Source: Patiria pectinifera (taxonomy: Eukaryota; Echinodermata; Asteroidea; Valvatida; Asterinidae). Taken from it: a DNA stretch of 64,000 nt. Numbering within the stretch: position 1 is the stretch's first letter; each line of letters opens with the position of its first letter. The stretch spans positions 5,350,643 to 5,414,642 of the forward strand of contig CM057140.1 in assembly GCA_029964075.1 (NCBI GenBank). Direction: 5' to 3'. The notes under the pieces are model-generated. The model had not been told where the DNA came from and made no database searches. It saw nothing but the letters and a program-made list of their open reading frames with translations. Of this stretch, positions 1 through 12,587 are shown one piece after another. The position numbers and the translations under genes are program-made.

Positions 1-1153
1 CCCTAGGTCACCTAGATCACCGCTCGTCTAGGCTTACCAAAGGTTTAAGTCAGGAGGCCAGGGCGACCTGAGTTTGGGGAGCCCCGGTTCGATCAGCGCC
101 ACAATATTCTTATTCAATAACGGCGGGATTTGGACTGTGTATTGTATGAGGAGGGTAATATTTGTAACGACAAAACAGACAAAACAAGAAGAAGTCTGTG
201 TTGATCAAGTATGCATGCGAATTGTATCCCCACTGTAATAATGGTTGATTCCAAAACGATACGGCCGGCTTAAGTATTGGCTCTCTCTATGAAAATTTAC
301 AGCATATATGCATTTCGCTAGGTGCATAAATGAATACCCGCCCGGATTCATACTAGTTAAGTCGTTAGACATGTCAGATCGATGGCTCATGTCTGCAATA
401 GCTCTGCGGATCTGTGTTCTCGCCCCAACTATGTGTTGCTCCGTGAATGAGAGACATGAAAGGTCGAGTAACAGGACAGTGAAAACGTGAACATTATCTT
501 TAATTCGGCATCAAGTTCAATAAATGTAATGACATTTCATTCTTCTCCTGTTCTGTTGTTCCTTATATTTCATTCATTGTCTTGCGGCCCATTGGTTGTT
601 GCTATTGTGTTGATAGCAAGAGTCCATATCGGACCAACGTGTTGCCAGTGTTTTCGGGTAGTCACAAAGAAAGGCCTGTACCCTATTCATGCATGGCTGA
701 ATATCAGTGAAAAATTTAATGAACGTGGTCGATATCCATACCGATTGTTGGCTGGAAAAATAATCCCGGTAACCTCTCCCGTTTTTTGTGGGAGACAAGA
801 AACAATCCAAAAAGCCCTTTTTTTACCCACCGTGTACAGCGCTCTCAAGCGCCGTGCTAGTAAGTATTTGGGGACTAGTCGGACATGATAGTGGATAACG
901 ACTTGTCTTCAAGACTATGTGTTTCCAGTTTGAAATATACATTCAATGTACAGTAAAAATATTGATTCGAGTTATTCGGGGGCGGGGAGTGGTGTCTTCC
1001 TTGCCTACCCCCCAACGCTGTCGCGCCGCCTCAGTGTGTCAGTCAGTCGTCGGGGGTCAGTCAGTCGGGGAGTCAGTCAGTTAGTCAGTCAGTGAGAAAG
1101 GTGCAAAAAGAAAACTGCAGGGGGCAATCAATAATAACTTTTGTTTCACTTAC
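1..1153. other. Intron 1 of the left paralogue, no gene seen
   Basis: If the exon at 1154-1350 is used, this is its first intron. It holds an AGTC-rich tetranucleotide tract (about 1035-1095), also found beside the intact first exons at 41.1 and 63.1 kb, and GGTTCGATC near 90, which resembles a tRNA box B but lacks a convincing box A. Open frames here (e.g. 487-888) show no recognisable domain. Confidence 0.5.
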
Positions 1154-1350
1154 AGGACTTTGGTGTCGTTTGGTATTCTCTTCGGTAACTCCTTCAGACC
1201 TCTATCACTGCAGTCAACTATGCGAAGCCCATGGTCGCTACACTCACACACCTCACACGCTTCCTTGCTTGCATGAACCGTCATGATGAGAGTCGCATAG
1301 TTCAACATCGCCAAACCTAAAATGAACTGCATGTACCAACCCCGCTCCAT
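1154..1350 (-). CDS. Exon 1 of a paralogous receptor gene running off the left edge
   Basis: ATG at 1350; reads MERGWYMQFILGLAMLNYAT, the same LRRNT cysteine pattern and ELPKRIPNDTKVL, ending in phase 2 before GTAAGTGAAAC. It lies beyond the 3' end of the main receptor gene on the same strand, so its remaining exons must be left of position 1. It is more diverged than the two right-hand copies, indicating an older tandem duplication. Confidence 0.7.
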
Positions 1351-2769
1351 GCCTGTATACACGCTGTACGCCGGTGTTGCATAGACCGTCTGGTTTCAAG
1401 TATGGTTGGGTTGACACTGCAGTGTGCTATCGATTTTAAATCTCGATTTGCTTTCAACGTACTGTGTTAAATAAATCTGAACGAAAGCACTTCCTGTTTC
1501 AGTCGAGATCATTTGTTGCAGGTCTCAAAGAGCTGCATGGTAAAAGTCGGACGGGGGTCCAAGGGAAATTCCCAGGTTTATTTTGTATTCAATGACAACA
1601 TCGTGACAAAAATGATCCATTGTTGCTAACAATAGACCTGCAAAGTTATTGAAGCGTAAAGCAGGAAACAACTATAGTTTTGATTTATATCACCCCGACT
1701 CAAAATTCCATCTTATAGAAAAGATTAATCTATATCTAGTATTAATCTTATTAATGGCACACGATCGAGTACCTTCTTTTACAGTGGGTAAATTCCCAAC
1801 ATAATTATTAGTCTTTAAGATTGTACTTTCTCAGCTGCAAGGGTTTAACTGAACTGTCTGGGAGATTACATAACAGTCTTAAGTAAAACTCGCAAGGGGC
1901 AAATGGACGTATTGTTATGGGTTTTGTAGTCCACTGCGTCGATAACAATAAACGTCTGAGTCTCATAGGGAGGCGTATAATGCTTCACTTTCGTCTTGAC
2001 TGCCCAACAGAGAGCACGGCACAACAAGTTAGCGTTCATTTGACCGCCGCCCTCCCCGCCTGCCAGATAGAGATTGAGGCTATACATATAATTAAGTCAA
2101 GCCTCAAGGGAACAGGTTCACAATTTGACTGAAGCAGAGTTTTGAGTTAGGCAGGGTGGTGTATCATTGTTATAATACTAAATGGAATGGATTCTTTGTT
2201 TGACAACAGTTGTTTTGAGTAATCAGAGTTTGACTCATCGAGATTCACTGTATATTCGTTTAAAACATGACAGGCGATTTATATAGCGGTCCCATTGACC
2301 TTTCAGGCGAATTTGCCCCCTGAAAACTTTTATTAGATATTTGTTGTTAAATCGTTTATCTTTTCTAGAATAAATATACATTCATCGTAAGACGAAAGAG
2401 GGAAAGTATTTCTAAATAGCATACTTTCATGTATGGTTAATTGACAAATTATTACAATTTCTTTGTATTCATAAATTATGAAAACCTTAAAATGACAAGG
2501 TTAAATGATAAACTAAATCAGTTGGTCAGGGAATATGTTTAAATATATTTGGTTAATGACTGACCAACTGATTTAAAACACAATTGTAATAATGTATAAT
2601 TTGATTAAGCTCAATTGAACATTAAAGCAGTAGACTCCTAAACCCAAAAGCCAATTCAATTGCCCAAAGAGCGGCGTCTTATTTCAGTTTCAGAATCATG
2701 GACCCATACAATAATTTATGCGGTAACCGCTGCTATATGTACATCAGAATCGAACCAGCCAACCGATTC

Positions 2770-2846
2770 AGTTAGCTCGGTAGTCGAGCGGTAAGACATC
2801 TGCACTAGAAAGCAGGAGGTCGTGGGTTCCAGTCCCACCAGATTTT
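2770..2846 (+). repeat. tRNA-like sequence or tRNA-derived SINE head
   Basis: Box A-like TAGCTCGGTAGTCGAGCGG and box B-like GGGTTCCAGTCCC are 40-50 nt apart with a CTGC/GCAG stem between, followed by a T run. The central stem would enclose an eight-base loop, so it does not fold as a normal tRNA; a pseudogene or SINE head fits better. Confidence 0.4.
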
Positions 2847-3816
2847 TTTTTCCTCCAACTTTCACACTGAGTATACAGTGGTCAAACGTCGGTGAAGGGC
2901 AAAACCTAATTTGAACTATAGTTTCGCTCCTAACTGCGGCCTAGCAGGAGGGAGTATATTACACTAGTACAACTGCAGAATTTTAGAGTGCATTGTTCTG
3001 TTTGTAAAAGGGCGTTACGGTTTAAGCGGTTTTGCTATTTAAATATTGCCCTGTCAAATGCTGACTATCCTGGAAAGGAAGAAGGGCAAGGGGTTCTCCA
3101 GTCATCTAATAATTCAACTTGTGGGGAACAGTTCTTTTATATTTCAACTCCAAAAATCACACGTTTCTCCTATCATGTCTCCTGTCTAACCACCAATAAT
3201 GTTTGACCCATGCTTGTCCATCTAGCATGTGCGTTTCCGCACTCCCACATCGGTGTTTGTAAGTTCATCAATGTTTGTAGGTCTGGCTGTATTTATGTGA
3301 GCAACCGAATTGTTATCAATCAGAAAAGTCAACCCAACAAATCGTTGGGCCACCGGGAGTCGAACAGTTGTTTTGCGAAAAACGGGTTTTGAGTAGGTCA
3401 TTTTTTTTTTAAATAAAAGATTCCCGTCAATCATTGAACAGATTGCTCTAGGCAGGGGCCTTAACAGGGTTTAAGTAGGAGTATAAGTCCTGATTTTGGA
3501 ATGAAGTGACGTCACACAATTGTTTAAATATATCAGATGTTATAGGGAAGACTTGGCTCCGTGGATAACGGGTGATACTCAGACTACCTCTATATGTTGC
3601 GCGCACGAAATATTATTAAATGTCCCTTTAGGGGTTACGTATTTTGGCATTCTGTTGAGAATTAATAACACAAACTAGATCAAGTGTGAATATGAAATGA
3701 GCATCATCTATCAAGCACTCATTGCGTGCGAAAATGTTTCTGACTGTGTCAGTAGAGTTCGCTGTTTGTTTATGTTTTTTTTCTCATACAGAATTGTTGG
3801 TGTTTTTATCCCAGAG

Positions 3817-4155
3817 TAGCCTTGGTCAATGCTCTCGTCGTTATTCGTCCCGTACGCGGTCAATCGTCGGCATATATCCTCACGCGCTATGCACATGCAA
3901 CGATCGACCAATAAGAAAACGACATTTAAGGTCAGCTAAGGCTATTAACATAATGAGCACCACCCCAAAACCTCACATGGACGATTGAACCAAGGCTCGA
4001 GATCGTCCTCAACTGATTTGCATAAAAAAAATAGTGGCTGCATGAGTTCGCTGTTCGCGCTGTATTTTTACATGCATGCGCATTGCGCGTGATGATATAT
4101 GCCGACGATTGGCCGCATACGGGACGAATAACGACGAGAGCATTGACCAAGGCTA
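3817..4155. mobile_element. Mutator-like MITE with 9-bp target duplication
   Basis: A 339-bp element starting TAGCCTTGGTCAATGCTC and ending in its reverse complement. The terminal inverted repeats run about 80 bp with a handful of mismatches (e.g. CGTACGCGG versus CGTATGCGG). Direct repeats ATCCCAGAG lie immediately outside at 3808-3816 and 4156-4164. Long inverted repeats plus a 9-bp duplication are the mark of MULE-type elements. No transposase is present. Confidence 0.75.
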
Positions 4156-5174
4156 ATCCCAGAGTTGCTCTTTCCAAAAAGAAACTGTGGATCCGGGAAA
4201 ACAGTTTTTGTTTTGTTTTCAGATAGGATAATCATAATCTACATGTCTGGACAGGTTTATAAAATTCGCGAACCCGATCGCCTATCCCGAAAACTAAACC
4301 ATTTTAGGCCTCTCGTCCTACGGACTACAGATAACAATATGGCCGAATTCAGGAAGAGGCAATCGGCAACAAAGATTTTTTTTTTATTATTTAGTCTTTA
4401 AAAAGCGTGCGAAGACGAAACGATGTGGTTGAGTATTTGATGAAGAATATTAATATTACAATGTTTAATAACTCAAAGAATTACACAAATTACGGAATAT
4501 TAAACACAATTATCTGCGATGCGCGCCGATATATGGGCGGCATCTGCCATCTTGGAACATGAGATAATTTACATAAAACGAAGTAAAATCAATCAAGAAA
4601 GCTGGTCATGAATATTGAAGAAATGTACAATTCTAGAATTTTGTCAACAATGTTGAACATGATATCGAGTCGTCTTAGAAATAATATGTTCCGTATCTGG
4701 GAAATCTCTCAATCTTATGTAGCTCACGGAATAGAGGATGATCAACAACTACCAAACCCTTGGTACGATGCATGATAACGGCCTGTTTATGGGAATACCA
4801 TAAATACGTGATAAAAAAGTAAAGTTACAACAAAAAGATTATTACGTAATAATTAAGAGCACATAGAGGGCTTTTTGCTAATTTAAATAATTTATAAAAG
4901 TAAGTAAAAAGACTACAAAAGCGGGTTGAGCGTTAGCTTAAAAAAATGGGCTCTAAATTAAGCATACACAACAAACAGGAGACTGCTTAAGAGTTCCTAA
5001 GATACACCGCGGGTAAAGCATGATTTCTTCGCCTTAATTAAATCTTTTAAGTCTACCTAGTTGTCTTACTGTAATGCTCTTGATTAAGTTTACTTGCGCA
5101 ATCGCCTTTAGTTTATATAATACATGTATATTAATTCAATTTGCCATAAATAACATTGATGTCCATCATTTCAG

Positions 5175-5246
5175 TTACAAATCAAAGGGGATGTCTTAAA
5201 GAAGCAAGACAAGTCTGAAGATTTCACCGTTGTGAAATATTCACAG
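5175..5246 (+). CDS. Orphan plus-strand exon candidate
   Basis: A 72-nt open segment with a pyrimidine-rich acceptor (ATCATTTCAG) and a consensus donor (CAG then GTAAGTTA). The phase-0 translation includes GDVLKKQDKSEDFTVVKYSQ, which is protein-like. No partner exon was found on either side within the window. It may be a captured exon, an exon of an undetected plus-strand gene, or chance. Confidence 0.35.
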
Positions 5247-6144
5247 GTAAGTTACACAATTGTGTAGGTAGGAACAATGATTTGTATTAAATAAACACAT
5301 TGAGGTACTCCTCTGCGCACATAATCTGAATAAATGATCATCAAACTTTTAAAGCAGAGCAACGAAAAGAAGAATTAAATCTACGAATAAAATTTGTTAT
5401 AAAATTCATCCGATCTATATTCGTGAAAGAATATTGGACATAACATTAGTAATCAGACAAACTTACACTTAAAAATTACCATCTGCTCCATATTTGTACA
5501 TTTCAAAATATGTATATTTACACATTTACAACTGGTTGATTACAAACAGAAGGCAGTCAAGCTAACATTTTCTGAAATTTATCCAAATAATTATGATCTG
5601 TCAATGATGCACAGGTATTTACACTCAAATTATCTGAAAGACATTTCTGATAATTTCCCCAATCCTCAAATAGTGTGAATGCAACAAGTTTTTAGCTGTC
5701 ATTACTAAAGCAAATATTCACAGCTGAAGATTAAATAACACAAATTTGAAGATCATGTCGCCAAAAGATCAACATCTTTTCTGGCACACCCCTGCTCACC
5801 TCCATTGCAAGCGTACATGGTAGTAATGTGACCAATGTTCATGTATGTTCATGTGCAGCGCATGCGCGCTGGAAACTCAAGGTAATAAAGCCATCAGCCA
5901 TACTATATGGATGTTCACAAACTAGTCGTCTCCATTTTACAGCCTTATTTCACAATCACAATAACCTATAAAAATGAACCAACCCTATGTGATCTGATTG
6001 GCACTTTAATTTTAACTCATGAACAAGTAGTAATTTAATCAACCTCGTGATAACGTTCAGAGAGAGTTATCGCCATAATGCCTTTCCAAATAGTCAGTGA
6101 CAACACCAAGTAGCACGCGCGTGCATACCAGTAAAAACACTTGA

Positions 6145-6159
6145 TTTATTGTATTTATT
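6145..6159 (-). terminator. Candidate polyadenylation signals of the receptor gene
   Basis: Two AATAAA hexamers on the minus strand, about 740-750 nt past the receptor stop codon and 3 nt apart. They are the nearest clear pair I saw; a closer variant signal cannot be excluded. Confidence 0.35.
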
Positions 6160-6895
6160 AAATTTGCTGTTTTTGCCCTTTTTGTACATTAAATAAACAA
6201 GCAAAAAGAGAATAAAAAAGGCGAGTGCTAGCTCGCAAAACCCCACACCTCAACCAAGAATCTTTGTTTTCACAAATAAGTACGCTTCAATGTATTACAA
6301 CACTTCATGAGTGTTACTTCGTGAAAACGGAGGTCAGCGCGCGCGTCCATATAGGAGACTGCTACTTCGTGAAAACGTTTTCGCTCGATTTTGAGCACAG
6401 TGCGCGCCTTGATGGAACTTGATTACTACTTCGTGAAAACTTTGGGGAAAACAATTACCATGGATAATTAGCGAAAATATTGAAGTAAAGTTCTTGAAGC
6501 TTTGAAACTTCATGCAATGGTAGGTATTGATGAATTATGTTGAAAAGGTTAAAAAAAAAAAAAAAAAACGGAAAAAAATATGGTTTTACATGCAGAGTTG
6601 TTCTTCTTGGGGATATTCTTCGACAACGGAATTAACGCTGGTATTCGGAGGATGTCTGCCTCTGCCTTCCGTGTCCGATGACTTGTGTCGACAGAACCAG
6701 CAACATAAGTTACCGATGCATGTTGCCATTTTACGACAACACTTAAAGCGCCTCAGTGACTTCATCACCTTCCATAAACCACTTGCTGTATAGAAGGAAA
6801 CCCAAAATGGAACACTTTTACTGATTCTAATACCCAGTCCCAGTTATCAATCACATAGTGCTCATTGACCAATATTAGATTATGAGGTCAGGTGA

Positions 6896-8760
6896 TCACA
6901 TTAGCTCTATCAAATTTGGTCTCAAGCACCGTGCAAAAATGCCAATGAACTGTTTAAAATAATCAAGACAATTGATATGTTTTAAACGCGTACCTGTGAG
7001 AAACACAATGATGCTCAAGTTCATCAGGACCAAGATAACTGCAGGGACATCACTAGCTCCAGCAGGAGAAGACAGAAGCAATGAAGCTGCCAGGAGATTC
7101 AGGAAGATGGTTGCTAGGGAACACATCTGTAGATGGTTATCGGTAACATCTTTCATCGGTTTCTTATATGCATGTAGGAGCAGGAACCCAACAGATACGG
7201 CGATGGATGCAAACATTGTGTAGTGATTAGCTGGGCCGAGCATCTGTACAAACAGCGTTTGGAACATCTTGCGAGCAAGCTCAACAATTTCCCAGTACCA
7301 GAACTCAGCTTTGTAGTTTCCACTAAGGAAACTTTTCCAGCTGATCTCCACCTGACTTTGCTCTATGGGATTTAGTAGGGCGGTGCCTGGTTGATCGAGT
7401 GTGGGATTGTCGTCATTTCTTGGTGGCATAGTTGGATCATTTATTGACAACACATTTAAAGGCTGCCCCTGCAATTTCTTGTTTGGTCTGCTTTTCCTTA
7501 GACATACAAACAGCAAGATCAGAAAGACAATAACGAGAGTGAGAGAAACACAGGCAGCATAGGTAAAATGAACATGCTGCTCATCTTGACAGTCGATGGA
7601 ATAATCAGATCGAAGTCTCCAAGCAGTGTATGTCTCGTTCTCATCAAGATAGAACGGGTCGCAGCCAAAAGGCAAGAGATTGAAGATGACACCAGTCAAG
7701 CTGGGATAGGACGCAAACAGAATCATAACAATAAACAGTTTACATCTCTGCCTTGTATTTGCCAAAAAGTGTTCACGCTCTTCATCAGTGTGTTTCTTGA
7801 CCGCCGAGTAGCACTTTGCGACGCAATAAGAACTCAATGCTACTAACACAACAAACGGATATAAGCTCACCCCAAGCAAAAACTCAATGTACACATTGCG
7901 GTAGGTGAAGTCTGGAAAGTAGCAACGAGGACTAATGACCAGTCGGACAATATTAATCTCCAGCAGATTTAACCATGACCCAAACTGGGTCAGTATATTC
8001 GGCCAGGGAATCTCGTCAAGGGCAGAGAATATCTCGCCCAACACCTGATAGAAACCAAGAAAGATTTTTCCCCGAGCAAAGATCACATCAACGGCTGACC
8101 GTCCATTTCTCTGGTCCTCCCGCATATCCCAGACGATGCAGACTATTATCCCTGTCAACAGGGCCAACACCACAAAGACGACAATAAAGAACCAAAACAA
8201 CTGCGGACACGCACTACAACTATCAAAGCTTGCATAGTACCCCTTACTGCATTCGGAGCAAAGCCAGCCTTCATAACCAACCTCACAAGTTACATTTATG
8301 CCATCACCTTCATTAAAACAAGACGCCTTACGTGGACACGGATGCACCTTAGGCAAAACTCCCCTAAAATGCTGCGTGCTACTATTGTAGGAATCACTTC
8401 TGTTTATTATGTTTACAACAAAACGGTGATATGCTTTGTTGTCGTCGTTTGAACCCCAATCCCACGTCCACCAGAATCCAGGTAAGAGGTGTTGATACTC
8501 CTCCGAACAGTTGAGACCTTCTTCTGGGCAAGGATAACACTCACCAAACCGATCTTTGCGGTAGTACTTATCAAGACAAGAGCATGCGCGGAACCCTGCA
8601 TGGAGACTTTTATTGGTACCTGTAGGACACACCGTGCAATCTGCAGGGCTGGTACCAGGGTGAGCAGCTGGGGTGACGTAGGTTCCATTGTTGCATTTTT
8701 GACACTTGATGGGTTGAGATGTATCTGCCACTTTTCCAGTCTTGATTTGGTAAAAGCCTC
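6896..8760 (-). CDS. Receptor last exon: cysteine-rich region, about eight membrane spans, cytosolic loop and C-terminus
   Basis: A 1865-nt terminal exon (acceptor TTGAATCGCAG); TGA at 6896-6898. It opens with GGFYQIKTGK and cysteine pairs (CQKC, CTVC, CSCLDKYY, CYPCPEEGLNC), then LLPGFWWTWDWG and further cysteines to CSACPQ. Hydrophobic segments fall (1102-aa numbering) at about 669-691, 741-757 (shorter), 772-793, 822-845, 880-902, 966-989, 993-1011, 1026-1045 and 1053-1071. A polar loop of about 60 residues precedes the YKAEFWYWEIVELARKMF stretch, which resembles the conserved segment of TRP-like and other protist/metazoan multi-span proteins. Several N-glycosylation sequons lie in the outer part. 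Intron-free coding of the whole membrane domain contrasts with the finely split ectodomain. Confidence 0.88.
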
Positions 8761-9039
8761 CTGCGATTCAAAGATAATTCATGTAGTTCCATTTAAATTG
8801 ATAACCAAAACCCTCACTGCCATTTGACAATTGTTTTTGACTTCATTTATGGCTTACAGCAAAGTACTCATAGAGTTTCGTGCAAACCTTTTCTTTTTCT
8901 CAATATACTGAGCACTGGTGGTGCTTCCATTACCTGGGTTAATCACGTGGGAGCAGTCCTCTAAACATCACGACACCACATTAAAATAAAATCCGTGCCT
9001 GCCGAGAAATTTTTAATATAATTCCAGGATTCTTTGTCT

Positions 9040-9066
9040 TCTCTGTCTGTCTGTCTGTCTGTCTGT
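9040..9066. repeat. TCTG tetranucleotide microsatellite
   Basis: About six perfect TCTG units in the intron between the last two receptor exons. Confidence 0.85.
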
Positions 9067-9493
9067 ACGTCGATTGTCTCCAGAAACGGGCAAACGAAAA
9101 GCAAACGAGGCAGCGTGATAGCCTAGACCAACACGAACTGTCGTCCTTTTCCATTGTTTACGTCATGTTTAAACCAACATGCACGCACTCAAACCTGTGA
9201 AAACAACAGTCATTGAATCATGTGCGTTGTTTGTATTAGCAGTTCTGTGCCCCTTCCGAATAGGCACATTTTCGACAGGTCTTGCACTAGTTCTTAAAAT
9301 CAGAGCACTTTCTAGATCGTTAGTTTCATGCTCACACAAATATTGTCCCATACCCGTACCCATTGGTGGAAAAAACAGTGTTTGCAAGCGGATGACTCTG
9401 GCAATGACATACACGTTTGAGGATACGCGTGCGAACGCTGTTAGTTTCAAAATAATATTTTCCCTTAAAAATAAAAACTGCACTTCATATTAC

Positions 9494-9678
9494 CAGGTGG
9501 GCATGCTTTACACACACTGCTCCATGGATCTCCATAATATCCTTGGGCACAGGGCACACATAGCCACAAATCATCTTTGAAGACAGTTTTTGAACAGGAG
9601 AATCCAGATCTGCTGAAGATTTTTTTAACATCCTTCGACACAAGTATCGGTAGGGCGAACCCATCACCAACCTGTTCA
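9494..9678 (-). CDS. Receptor exon 16: start of the cysteine-rich stalk
   Basis: A 185-nt exon; acceptor TTTCCAATTTCAG lies just after 9678 and donor GTAATATG follows 9494. The frame carried from exon 15 gives EQVGDGFALPIL, then a cysteine series including WLCVPCAQGYYGDPWSSVC and CKACPPG, typical of GCC2/GCC3 or TNFR-like modules. The longer open frame here (GSPYRYLCRRM...) is off frame and does not match the neighbouring exons. The exon ends in phase 1 and completes a Gly codon with exon 17. Confidence 0.82.
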
Positions 9679-9968
9679 CTGAAATTGGAAAGTACACAAG
9701 TTAATTATAGGCAGATGTCTCATTTAACGGCGCTCTGTGCCAATGAAAGACAACTCAAGTCTATAGGGTCCATGACACGAACTTTCCTTAGGAACCTTAA
9801 CCTTCTACTCCTAAATGTATGAAAACTATTTAACATCCTATTTCGGGTCAATTTTGTTGAGAAGTGATTTCTTTAAACGCTTTAGATGTCCATTAGTTGA
9901 TGGAGAATTTAAAATTCCCATGCACCTCCTGCACATATGTTTAACCTATTCTTTTTCTAATCCATAAG

Positions 9969-10255
9969 GTGTCTAGTAAATGAATTTTGATGTTCCCAAC
10001 ATCAAATATTGTCCCATGGGGTTCATTTGACGGCCATCATGGCGGCCTTCTTGGATTTCGACGAAAATAGGTTATTGAACCGGGCATCATAGGAAGCCAA
10101 ATGAAGACATATTTTTTTTTTTTGGGGGGGGTACTTTGGACGTGAGGAATCGATTGAAAGCATTTATTTTAAAATTTGTCGGCAATCTTGGCTGTCATCT
10201 TGGATTGCGACGAAAATCAGTTATATGACATAACTTTTCCCAGTAACCTTTAAGT
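9969..10255 (+). repeat. Dispersed repeat, copy 1 (CTAGTAAATGAATTTTGATG family)
   Basis: Shares TCTAGTAAATGAATTT, GTTCCCAACAT, ATTGTCCCAT, GGATTTCGACGAAAAT and a weaker second unit with the copies at 13.0 and 16.4 kb. It contains the GGCCATCATGGCGGCC motif. Non-coding; family not recognised. Confidence 0.65.
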
Positions 10256-10522
10256 AATATTTACTTAATGAGATTCGTAAGAGATCCTTACATTTTCAGG
10301 TCAGTCCGGTTTGTGGCAGGCGCAAACTGGAGGGTATTATCAACAGCCCTGAGAATAAAGGGACATAATGTAATGGTGTACGTTCAAAACAACTCCAACA
10401 TATTTTTTGGGGTGAAAAGAAAAGTTTTTACGTGTATAACATTTAACAATTGAAACACATATTGGTAGTTCCAATACAGGTAAATTTGCAAACGAAAAGT
10501 TGAAAACATAAACATTACTTAC

Positions 10523-10594
10523 ACGTAAGCGTTGATACCCAAATCTTGCCATACGACATCGGAAATAGTCGTCAAATGACTGTCATACAACGAT
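10523..10594 (-). CDS. Receptor exon 15: last LRR-type cassette
   Basis: A 72-nt exon, acceptor TTATTTTTCAG and donor GTAAGTAATG, phase 2. It reads SLYDSHLTTISDVVWQDLGI; the second half is poorly LRR-like, as expected for a capping repeat before the cysteine-rich stalk. Confidence 0.8.
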
Positions 10595-10768
10595 CTGAAA
10601 AATAAACAACAGAAAAGTCAGAATCAATCGATGCTCAACCATAAGTGTTTAATCAAACCTGGGAAATTATATGAAATCCAAAGTGCATGCCGTGACAAAA
10701 ATGGTGGTTTACTTGACTCTTTTCAGTGAAGCAAACTATTACAGAAATTGGATGATAAATGTACTTAC

Positions 10769-10843
10769 ACCTGCTTGATTGTGTTATTGACAGTGGCAAA
10801 TGGCCTCTCTCCAATCGATGAAAAATTGTTTTGGAACATGGAT
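10769..10843 (-). CDS. Receptor exon 14: LRR cassette
   Basis: A 75-nt exon, acceptor TTTTATTTTAG and donor GTAAGTAC, phase 2. It reads SMFQNNFSSIGERPFATVNN, one residue longer than the usual repeat. Confidence 0.82.
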
Positions 10844-11735
10844 CTAAAATAAAAATTGGAAATGTACGATAACTTTTTTTTAAATTAAGTTTACAAGCAA
10901 TGGCTAATTTGTTATCATGTCTCGAAAATGGGGTTTTCTAAACATTTGTTTTTGTCTTCGGCTTCAGCTTTGCCTCCGACTGCAGAATCACTGAAAAGCA
11001 AACCAAATGGAAATAATTATTTCAACCTTTGGCCTTATCATACGATAAAATTCACCTGAAGCATAACAGGCACAAGAACGTAACTGGAGTTGCCGAAGTT
11101 GGGAGCCTAAAATTGAATGTCCTTAGCCGAAGACTTTAGACGAAGCCATGATTTCGAAAAGGCCCTGTACAGTGTATGAATTGAGAGATCCAATTGGCCC
11201 TTCACACTGCGCGCAACGTACTTGCGTCCCTCTAATATCAATTTGCAATGCAATACCACACTGCAGGGTCTAACCCGTGTCATATGAAAATCGGGCTTCT
11301 ATAAAACTCGGACTTCTTTACTATTACATTGGTTAAACCCGTTCATGTGATTGATCACTTAATTATCTTTGCTAAGGCATGGGCAATACCGCCGATGAGT
11401 TCGTTTTTCATAAAAACCTAAATTTAAGCTACACTGGACGTGCGTTATGTGAGTGCACACATGTTGGACATATACCGTTGCTGTAATTGGTGAAAACTTC
11501 ATGGGGCGGAGCTTGGTACGTGTATCTTGTTTTGACTTATTGTGGTAATTCACGTGACGTCACAGTTCAGTACTAATGACCCACGTTCCCGCCATATTGG
11601 ACGTCTACGGTTGCAGACTAGTAAAGAATCTGCCATAAACTCAAGGGATATGCCCACATTGAGTTATCATGATGACAGACCACCCAACCCAACCTAACCT
11701 CAACCTCAACCCCAACGACCAACATGTATACTTAC

Positions 11736-11804
11736 ACATTTGTAAGCTGTGTGTTATAGAAAAGCCCGGCTTGTATTTCAACGAGAGGATTGCCAAAAGC
11801 GAAT
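11736..11804 (-). CDS. Receptor exon 13: LRR cassette
   Basis: A 69-nt exon, acceptor TTGTTTCATAG and donor GTAAGTATAC, phase 2. It reads FAFGNPLVEIQAGLFYNTQL, an LRR with a conserved GLF spine. Confidence 0.85.
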
Positions 11805-12587
11805 CTATGAAACAAAATAACAAGAAGGTTAGTTGTTTGTGGGCCTAAATAATGTATTTTCTTTACATTAGGCCTATTATGATGGGACACTGCAAATTAC
11901 TTTAAACCCTTTATCACTATACAAATGCATAATAAACCATTGTTAGGCGAAACCAAGACAGATTTTCGCCATAGGGAATTGCAACGGCCGGGGCGGGGCG
12001 ATTTGTCTCCTTGAGGTTCTAGGATCGACATTTTATTATAATATAATATATCCTATAATGATCCTAAGAGCTATGCTGTATGTTTGTCTGATGTTTTTCT
12101 GTCTCTGTGGTGTCTATGTGGCACCTTTTTTTTTTTTTTAAGCCTACAGAGTGTTCGTAAGCACACAATGCATGGGTTAATTGAGAGGCTTTGTTATTAC
12201 ATGCAGGTCCTGAAATGGTACGGTATGATCCGAGTTTACTGTCCGCTGAAGCCACGATTGGCACGTGAAAAACACATATATGTGTCTTTGGCAAATTTGT
12301 TTCTTTCAGACTTTGAATAGTTAAATATTAAAGCATTAAACTTGGGGTCAGCATGCAAATTGAGGTCAAAGTAACATGACTCTATCCAGCTGGCGGATGC
12401 CGCGCGTAGCCTGACATTCCGCTAGTAGAACATAGGAAAAATGGTTCTAGAAGGATCGAAACATGACTGTATATGTACAGCCTTGTGTCTGGAGCTTGGA
12501 AGCAGCGAAGATCTGGGGTTTTTTTGCCTAAAAATGATTGAAAACTAGATTGTTTGAATGAAAATACATAAAAACGATGAGACTCAC

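Larger units (their letters stand above)
1351..6144. other. Intergenic region between two receptor paralogues
   Basis: Contains the promoter-proximal block of the left paralogue (1351-1700, matching the 41.4-41.8 kb block), AT-rich unique sequence, the tRNA-like sequence, the Mutator-like MITE and the orphan exon candidate. An inverted pair around 2516-2575 (TCAGTTGGTCAG / CTGACCAACTGA) makes a small hairpin. No other gene is supported. Confidence 0.6.

Noticed and set aside
81..105. tRNA box B-like GGTTCGATC near the left edge
   Set aside because: No convincing box A or cloverleaf could be drawn; the left context is cut by the window edge.
487..888. A 133-aa plus-strand open frame
   Set aside because: No domain, signal or splice support recognised; composition fits chance in intronic DNA.
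9485..9697. A 70-aa minus-strand open frame reading through the exon at 9494-9678 (GSPYRYLCRRM...)
   Set aside because: It is in the wrong frame; the frame that joins exons 15 and 17 gives a clean cysteine-module sequence in the same stretch.
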